Positions 6,486-11,101 of a stretch of DNA of 11,101 nt are shown here, in pieces. A program made the translations under genes and the position numbers. Source of the stretch: Candidatus Omnitrophota bacterium (lineage in GTDB: Bacteria > Omnitrophota > Gorgyraeia > Duberdicusellales > 4484-171); assembly GCA_023228195.1 (NCBI GenBank), contig JALOBR010000042.1, positions 1 to 11,101 on the forward strand. Direction: 5' to 3'. The notes beneath the pieces were generated by a model that did not search any database, was not told the DNA's origin, and saw only the letters and a list, made by a program, of their open reading frames with translations. Numbering within the stretch: position 1 is the stretch's first letter; every line of letters begins with the position of its first letter.

Positions 6486-6896
6486 TCACCATGCTTGGCA
6501 ATTTTTGGTAACGTTGCTATTAGTTCCAACCACAACCATAGTTTTTCCATTGCATAAATTGCCTCCAAGGCGAGTAGCTGTGGCCCTAAAACCATTGGCT
6601 GCATCAGGCACTATGCCGTATGTAAAATTATTATCGTTTATATAAACGCCCAGGTTATTATCCATAACTGCCGAGGTACATGTTGCCCCGCACGTAAAAT
6701 ATTGCCCGGCTGCGTTGTCCAATTTGTATCTTTTTTCCGCGTTGTAGATTGAAAGTAAATTGAAGTTTGCTGCTTCTGCTCTATTTTTTTCCAGCAATCT
6801 TTCGTGGGTTGGAACTGCAATAGAATAGAGTATGGCAATAAGAATAATTACCACAACTATCTCTAAAAGCGTAAATGAGGCTTTATTGAAGTTAAT
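6486..6896 (-). CDS. Type IV pilin-like protein with a non-canonical start
   Basis: The reading frame encodes a prepilin: leader residues N-F-N-K-A-S, then F-T-L-L-E with Glu at +5, a hydrophobic helix (IVVVIILIAILYSIAVP) and R-L-L-E-K-N-R-A. The globular domain has E-K-R-Y-K-L, four cysteines (two close together in FTCGATC, two further on) and a C-terminal NCQAW. Such proteins are translocated, cut and methylated by PilD and polymerise into pili or pseudopili. No in-frame ATG, GTG or TTG precedes the prepilin motif. The first in-frame GTG (6854) lies inside the transmembrane helix and would destroy the signal, so I reject it. The likeliest start is ATT 6896-6894, which gives a 7-residue leader like those of the other pseudopilins, preceded by AGGGGGGG at Shine-Dalgarno distance. 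A base error or frameshift in the G7 run (6905-6899) is the alternative. Pilin identity is firm; the start is not. Confidence 0.8.
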   Translation of the reverse strand: MNFNKASFTLLEIVVVIILIAILYSIAVPTHERLLEKNRAEAANFNLLSIYNAEKRYKLDNAAGQYFTCGATCTSAVMDNNLGVYINDNNFTYGIVPDAANGFRATATRLGGNLCNGKTMVVVGTNSNVTKNCQAW

Positions 6897-6923
6897 GACC
6901 CCCCCTATTTTTCCCGTGTTTAA

Positions 6924-6952
6924 AATATAACATTTTTAAGTAGCAATATCAA
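6924..6952 (-). promoter_or_regulatory. Sigma70-type promoter of the pilin cassette
   Basis: On the minus strand TTGATA (6952-6947; 5/6 to consensus) is followed by exactly 17 bp and then TATATT (6929-6924; 5/6). Transcription should start near 6917, about 20 nt before the probable pilin start. It lies in the 120-bp gap after lipM and would make the pilin cassette, and lipA downstream, a transcript separate from the gcv block. Confidence 0.7.
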
Positions 6953-7022
6953 GCATTTTCTTTGTTTTGGGCTTACGAAGAAAAAAGCAATTTTGCCTGA
7001 CTATTACCTATTTTTTAAGTAA

Positions 7023-7841
7023 TTAGCTGCTAATTTCATCAAGAATTCTCACATTATGAATTTTCTTTAAATTCCACTCTTTTGTCGTATATTTCGTCTC
7101 CATAAGGCAATAAGAATGCTGTCTTTCTCTTGCCGAAAGCCTTTCAGAGTCGAATTTAACGTTGAAAACGTTTTCGAAAGCTTTATAAAAACTGTCGGCG
7201 ATTTCCCGAAAATCAGTTTGGCCACCGGGGATAAGTTCATTAAGGAAAGTGGTTTTTAGATATAACTGTTGGGCATTATTTATGGAATTCTCTATCAAAG
7301 TAAAATCGAGCTCTTGCGGTATGCTTCCATGCTGAAAAATCAGATTTTTCTTCCTCCTCTGGGCGTTACCTCCTATTTTTTTACCGTTTATCACGAAATC
7401 AAAATATTCGCAGGAAGCGAAACAGAAATTTTCACGCCGCTCTAAGCCTTCCGGAAATACGTCTTTTGCGAATTCTGCCCTTAGGCCCAATTTTTTATAG
7501 AATTCTTTGATAAAAGAATTAAGCGCTTCGTATGACTTTTTTACTTCGCAAGGTAAATTCAAATCAGATAAAGAACAAGTCAGACTATAAGTAATTTCTC
7601 TGTTATGCAGAATAGCTGCTCCGCCGGTTGGCCTTCGCACGAATGGAATATTTATTTCTGGCTTTAATACGCCAGCTGCATCTTGATTGTAGCCTATGGA
7701 AATAAACGGCTCGCTCCAACCGTAAATTCTAAGCGTTGGCACTTTAAGCTCGGAGTAGGAACAAAGGATTGCCTCATCCACTGCCATATTGTAATAACCG
7801 TTACACTTATCGTCTAAAATTAAACGCCATTTATTATTCAT
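7023..7841 (-). CDS. lipM: Octanoyltransferase LipM (biotin/lipoate protein ligase family)
   Basis: From the chosen start this protein has 272 residues. LipM moves octanoate from acyl carrier protein to GcvH through a cysteine thioester, the first step of lipoate assembly. Family hallmarks are present: N-M-A-V-D-E-A-I (18-25), the RRPTGGAAILH loop (69-79), a candidate catalytic Cys140 in FCFAS, and GKKIGGNAQ...FQHGSIP (153-174) with the conserved Lys. The cysteine placement favours LipM over the ATP-dependent ligase LplA. The ATG at 7841-7839 matches the family N-terminus (WRLILDD); the longer frame from a TTG at 7880 runs into repeat DNA and is unlikely. It follows gcvPB after a 200-bp repeat, and its product needs LipA, encoded beyond the pilin cassette. 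Octanoyltransferase versus ligase activity is not proved by sequence. Confidence 0.88.
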   Translation of the reverse strand: MNNKWRLILDDKCNGYYNMAVDEAILCSYSELKVPTLRIYGWSEPFISIGYNQDAAGVLKPEINIPFVRRPTGGAAILHNREITYSLTCSLSDLNLPCEVKKSYEALNSFIKEFYKKLGLRAEFAKDVFPEGLERRENFCFASCEYFDFVINGKKIGGNAQRRKKNLIFQHGSIPQELDFTLIENSINNAQQLYLKTTFLNELIPGGQTDFREIADSFYKAFENVFNVKFDSERLSARERQHSYCLMETKYTTKEWNLKKIHNVRILDEISS

Positions 7842-8042
7842 TGTGGAAATTACAGGTTGCAATATACAAATTACAGACAATACACAATTCCGAAATTACA
7901 ATTACCAAAAGATATTTTTTTGTTTGTAATCTTGGTCATTCGGTATTGTCCACCTCCATAATATAATTATTACGGTGGATCCGCCTAAGATTCATCGGTA
8001 GCGGATAATTTGTTTGTGATTTGCATAGTGCGATTTGAAATT
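7842..8042. repeat. Intergenic palindromic repeat element, copy A
   Basis: The whole gap between gcvPB and lipM is repeat-like. It contains two GC-containing stems on either side of position 7978: CCACC/GGTGG (7950-7954 with 7974-7978), and ATCCGC/GCGGAT (7979-7984 with 8001-8006). Diverged outer arms are present, such as GACAATAC at 7875-7882 and its inverse in 7943-7950. The sequence AATTTGTTTGTGATTTG (8007-8023) is identical to 10944-10960 in copy B. No T-run follows the stems, so they are not intrinsic terminators. The element ends immediately before the lipM ATG. Confidence 0.6.
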
Positions 8043-9491
8043 TTATTTTTCTCTAACCCACCTTAGATCAGGGTTTCTCGCGGCCTTTACTTCATCTACT
8101 CTTTTTACGTAAGCCGCGGAGGGAGCATTGTGCAGTATTTCTTTGTTCTCGTCTATTTCTTTATTGATTTTAAGCATACTATCTATAAAATAATCCAGGG
8201 TTTTTCTGCTTTCAGTTTCTGTGGGCTCGACCATTAATGCTTCTTTTACAATCAATGGGAAATACATCGTCGGCGGATGCACACCATAGTCAATCAATCT
8301 TTTTGCTATATCCAAAGCAGATGCGCCTTTTTCTTTTTGTTTCGTACAGGAAAAAACCACCTCGTGCATAGAAGGCTTGTTTGAAGCTACGTTATAATCA
8401 TTTTTCAATCTTTCTTTTATGTAATTTGCATTTAGCGTTGCATTTTGGGCAACTCTTACCAAGCCTTCCCGGCCGAGTCTCAGCAGGTAGGCATAAGCCC
8501 TGACCAATACGGAAAAATTTCCATAAAATGCCCTGACTTTGCCTATTGAATGTTTTATCTTATAATTAAAATAAAAATCATCTTTCTTTTTATCGATTAA
8601 AGGAACCGGTAAAAATTCTAGAAGTTTATCTACCACGCCAACTGCTCCGGCACCCGGACCACCGCAACCATGCGGTGTTGAAAAAGTTTTATGCAAATTA
8701 AGGTGTATCGCGTCAAAACCCATAAGACGCGGTGTAGTTACCCCAAGAAGCGGATTAAAGTTTGCTCCGTCATAATAAAGAAGCCCGCCGTTTTTATGAA
8801 TAATTTCGGCAACTTCCAGAATATTTTCCTCGAACAACCCCAAGGTATTTGGGTTGGTAAGCATAATCGCCGCCGTCTCAGCGTCTACGGCCTTATTTAA
8901 TTTATCCAAATCTATTAATCCATCTTTATCACTCTCTATAACTTTCGTTTCATATCCGCACATCGAACTGGTTGCCGGGTTTGTGCCATGAGCAGAATCC
9001 GGTATTATAACTTTTCTTTTTTTATTTTTCATTACCTTGTGATATTTCTTAACCATAAGCATACCGGTAAGCTCGCCTTGTGCGCCGCTTGAAGCCTGGA
9101 AACTAAACCGCTTCATTCCGGTTATTTCACAAAGAAGGGTTTCAAGATTATAAATAAGCTCCAGTGCCCCCTGCAAACATTCTTCGTTTTGATACGGGTG
9201 TATGTTAAGAAACCCCTCAAGACTTGCTAATTCTTCATTTATTTTTGGATTATATTTCATTGTGCAGGAACCAAGCGGATAAAAATTGGTATCGAGAGAA
9301 AAATTACGTTTCGATAAATTAGTGTAATGCCTGACCACCTCAAGTTCACCCAGCGAAGGAAGCTCCAAGCCGCTGCGCAGGCAGTTCGCCGGCAATATCT
9401 CCTTCGGCTCTTTCAGGCCAATTTCTGGCTTTTTAACGTAACTTGCCTTTATCCCGGAATCGCTTTTTTCAAAAATTAATCTGTCATCCAT
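8043..9491 (-). CDS. gcvPB: Glycine dehydrogenase (decarboxylating) subunit 2
   Basis: This 482-residue protein is the PLP-carrying half of a split glycine decarboxylase (P-protein), which works as a GcvPA/GcvPB heterodimer pair. It decarboxylates glycine and passes the aminomethyl group to the lipoyl arm of GcvH. Visible motifs are YPLGSCTMKYNP (71-82), SAHGTNPAT (166-174), the cofactor lysine K268 in HLNLHKTFSTPHGCGGPG, and the C-terminal VEPTETESRKTLD. Length is normal for the family. The ATG lies 1 bp after the gcvPA stop (TAA-T-ATG), so expression is coupled. No Shine-Dalgarno sequence is visible. Identification is secure. Confidence 0.97.
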   Translation of the reverse strand: MDDRLIFEKSDSGIKASYVKKPEIGLKEPKEILPANCLRSGLELPSLGELEVVRHYTNLSKRNFSLDTNFYPLGSCTMKYNPKINEELASLEGFLNIHPYQNEECLQGALELIYNLETLLCEITGMKRFSFQASSGAQGELTGMLMVKKYHKVMKNKKRKVIIPDSAHGTNPATSSMCGYETKVIESDKDGLIDLDKLNKAVDAETAAIMLTNPNTLGLFEENILEVAEIIHKNGGLLYYDGANFNPLLGVTTPRLMGFDAIHLNLHKTFSTPHGCGGPGAGAVGVVDKLLEFLPVPLIDKKKDDFYFNYKIKHSIGKVRAFYGNFSVLVRAYAYLLRLGREGLVRVAQNATLNANYIKERLKNDYNVASNKPSMHEVVFSCTKQKEKGASALDIAKRLIDYGVHPPTMYFPLIVKEALMVEPTETESRKTLDYFIDSMLKINKEIDENKEILHNAPSAAYVKRVDEVKAARNPDLRWVREK

Positions 9492-9492
9492 A

Positions 9493-10836
9493 TTATTTTA
9501 AAATATCTTTTAGTGTTTCTATAAAATTATCAATTTGTTCCCTGCTTTTTGTTTCCGTACAGCAACTTAATATTCCATTTTTAAGTTTAGGGTAAAAATT
9601 ACCGACATTTAATCCGGAAATTATTTTTCTTTTATATAGTTTTTTTAATACGCTCTTTGCATCATCTATCTGCCAGATAAATTCATTAAAAAAATTCTGT
9701 GAAAAACTTAACTTAACGCTCTTGACCTCTGAAAGCCTCCCGTAAAGATAATGGGCCAGGTTAAGCGAATACAATGCACATTTCTGCATTCCATCTTTGC
9801 CCATCAAAGATAAATAAATTGCCGCCTGTATTGCGTTAAGCGATTGGTTGGAGCAGATATTGCTGGTTGCTTTCTCTCTTTTTATATGCTGCTCTCTTGC
9901 CTGCAAAGTAAGGCAATAAGCGGTTTTATTTTCACGGTCAACGGTTTTACCAACTATCCGGCCCGGCATCTGACGAAGATATTCATTCTTTGTAGCAACA
10001 AAACCAAAGCTTGGGCCTCCTAAACTTAAACTGCCGCCTAGCACCTGTCCATCACCGCAAACAATATCCACGCCTTGGCAAGCCGGCTCCTTTAACAAAC
10101 TTAAACTAAGTGGATTTGCAACAAGAATTGTCAGCGCCCCTTTTTCTTTGGTTAAAGAAGAAAATTTTTCTATATCCTCGATAGTTCCTAAAAAATTCGG
10201 GCTTTGCAAGGCAAAACAGGCGGTATTTTCATCTATAACCGATTTTAACGCGGCTCGGTCGGTAAAACCTTCTGCGTCAAAATCAATTTCCTGTATTTTA
10301 AAATTTAATCCGCTTAAGTACGTATAAAGTGTCTTTTTATACTCCGGATTAATTAAAGAAGATAAAACGACTTTGTTTCGCTTGGTTATCCTTAAAGACA
10401 TAAGCACGCATTCAGCCAGAGAGCTTCCGCCGTCGAACAAAGAAGCATTTGAAACATCCATACCGGTCAACAGGCAAATATAACTCTGATATTCATATAT
10501 TGCCTGGAGTATGCCTTGCGAACATTCAGCCTGATAAGGAGTGTAAGCGGTTAAGAATTCAGCGCGGGAAATTAACGGTTTTAACGCAGAAGGTATATAG
10601 TGATCATATAACCCTGCCCCTAAAAACGAATTAAAACTGTTTATGGTTTTATTCTTAGCGGCAAGGCTCGTAACGGATTGCTTTACCTCGTATTCGCTAA
10701 ACCCGGAAGGAATATTAAGCTCTTTTTTAAGCCTGATTTGAGAAGGTAAATGTTTATATAAATCATCCAGAGTGGCCACGCCTGCTACGCGGAGCATCTC
10801 CTTGATATCGTTTTCAGTATTAAGAATGTATGGCAT
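9493..10836 (-). CDS. gcvPA: Glycine dehydrogenase (decarboxylating) subunit 1
   Basis: From the chosen ATG the protein has 447 residues, normal for GcvPA, the non-PLP-lysine half of the split P-protein that pairs with GcvPB. The N-terminus MPYILNTENDIKEML matches the usual family start, and the motifs FLGAGLYDHYIP (71-82), TAYTPYQAECSQG (96-108), FDGGSSLAE (134-142) and GGPSFGF (in the second half) are all present. The open frame extends ten codons further to 10866, but those codons come from the adjoining repeat and are not conserved, so 10836 is preferred. gcvH lies upstream beyond the repeat and gcvPB follows after 1 bp. Confidence 0.96.
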   Translation of the reverse strand: MPYILNTENDIKEMLRVAGVATLDDLYKHLPSQIRLKKELNIPSGFSEYEVKQSVTSLAAKNKTINSFNSFLGAGLYDHYIPSALKPLISRAEFLTAYTPYQAECSQGILQAIYEYQSYICLLTGMDVSNASLFDGGSSLAECVLMSLRITKRNKVVLSSLINPEYKKTLYTYLSGLNFKIQEIDFDAEGFTDRAALKSVIDENTACFALQSPNFLGTIEDIEKFSSLTKEKGALTILVANPLSLSLLKEPACQGVDIVCGDGQVLGGSLSLGGPSFGFVATKNEYLRQMPGRIVGKTVDRENKTAYCLTLQAREQHIKREKATSNICSNQSLNAIQAAIYLSLMGKDGMQKCALYSLNLAHYLYGRLSEVKSVKLSFSQNFFNEFIWQIDDAKSVLKKLYKRKIISGLNVGNFYPKLKNGILSCCTETKSREQIDNFIETLKDILK

Positions 10837-10983
10837 ATGTTTAAAATTCCATTTTCCAATCTTCAATTTCCAAACAAATTACAATTTTCAAATTCCAATA
10901 TTCCAAACGCTTTAGGTTTATAAATTTTACCATTGAATATTGGAATTTGTTTGTGATTTGGAAATTGGGATTTGGAATTTCAT
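10837..10983. repeat. Intergenic palindromic repeat element, copy B
   Basis: This gap between gcvH and gcvPA consists of two AT-rich arms in inverted orientation: 10843-10906, rich in AATTCCA, TTTCCAA and ACAAATT units, and 10932-10980, with TTGGAATTTG, GATTTGG and GGAATTT units. They surround a loop of about 25 bp (near 10907-10931). AATATTCCAA/TTGAATATTGG form the inner ends. The arms are imperfect, with frequent small indels. AATTTGTTTGTGATTTG (10944-10960) is shared with copy A. Such arms could form a long hairpin in the gcv transcript. Confidence 0.65.
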
Positions 10984-11101
10984 TCAATGGGCTTCTTTGG
11001 CAACAAATTCTTTATACGCAGCTTCATCCATGAGGCTGTTTGTTTCTTTATTATTCTCTATTTTAATTTTAATCATCCAACCATTTTCTTGCGCTGACTC
11101 A
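10984..11101 (-). CDS. gcvH: Glycine cleavage system H protein, C-terminal end
   Basis: The last 38 codons of a gene that enters from the right edge encode ENGWMIKIKIENNKETNSLM, then DEAAYKEFVAKEAH and a TGA stop. This is the typical GcvH C-terminus (G-W-x-I-K-I, D-x-x-x-Y). GcvH is the lipoyl carrier of the glycine cleavage complex, with its lipoyl-lysine in the part outside the window. Its position directly before gcvPA and gcvPB supports the call. It is the expected target of the LipM and LipA encoded further along. Confidence 0.9.
   Translation of the reverse strand, partial: ESAQENGWMIKIKIENNKETNSLMDEAAYKEFVAKEAH

Noticed and set aside
6977..6992. GCAAAATTGC followed by T6 as a terminator after lipM
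   Set aside because: The stem is only 3-4 bp and AT-rich with too small a loop, so it would not be a stable terminator hairpin.
7842..7880. Longer LipM N-terminus from TTG 7880
   Set aside because: The added 13 residues come from the repeat element, the start is TTG without a Shine-Dalgarno sequence, and the family starts where the ATG at 7841 puts it.
7871..7939. 22-codon open frame (MTKITNKK...) with GGAGG upstream, before lipM
   Set aside because: The GGAGG is about 13 nt from the ATG, the frame lies wholly inside repeat copy A, and such repeat arms often stay open by chance. A leader peptide cannot be excluded but is not supported.
10837..10866. Longer GcvPA N-terminus from 10866
   Set aside because: The ten extra codons are translated repeat sequence; GcvPA proteins normally begin at the MPYI-like position.

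Overview
The window is AT-rich, densely packed bacterial DNA in which every gene I can support lies on the minus strand, so transcription runs from right to left. Prepilins with Ser at position -1, a pilin with the 'EKRYK...YFTCG' style of globular domain, Cys-rich secreted proteins and a two-subunit glycine decarboxylase together look most like a candidate-phylum bacterium such as Omnitrophota, with Elusimicrobiota as an alternative. This placement is inference from sequence style, not a database result.

Right part (about 11101 to 7023): the end of gcvH, then gcvPA, gcvPB and a LipM-type octanoyltransferase. These form a glycine cleavage and lipoyl-assembly block. Two intergenic gaps inside it (10837-10983 and 7842-8042) are filled by related, partly palindromic AT-rich repeats.

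Middle part (about 6952 to 2443): a cassette of six genes with a good sigma70-type promoter (TTGATA, 17 bp, TATATT) in front of it. It encodes a type IV pilin-like protein that lacks a normal start codon and has a G7 tract just before the likely start. Next come a secreted protein with 36 cysteines, a second secreted Cys-containing protein, a GspI/PilV-like and a GspJ/PilW-like minor pseudopilin, and a small membrane-anchored protein. The 449-aa, 283-aa and 279-aa proteins seem to end in versions of the same beta-rich domain. An intrinsic terminator-like hairpin separates the secreted-protein genes from the minor pseudopilin genes.

Left part (2434 to 1): lipA, which completes the lipoylation pathway begun by LipM but is separated from it by the pilin cassette. 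After lipA come about 440 bp without a convincing gene, then a small excisionase-type helix-turn-helix protein and a truncated pilM (type IV pilus/T2SS inner-membrane platform), which share a promoter.

Functionally, GcvH is the lipoyl carrier, GcvPA/GcvPB decarboxylate glycine, LipM loads octanoate onto GcvH and LipA inserts the two sulfurs. The pilin cassette and pilM belong to a separate surface-fibre or secretion function. The cassette of pseudopilins plus two secreted proteins with a shared C-terminal domain is the best candidate here for an undescribed system.
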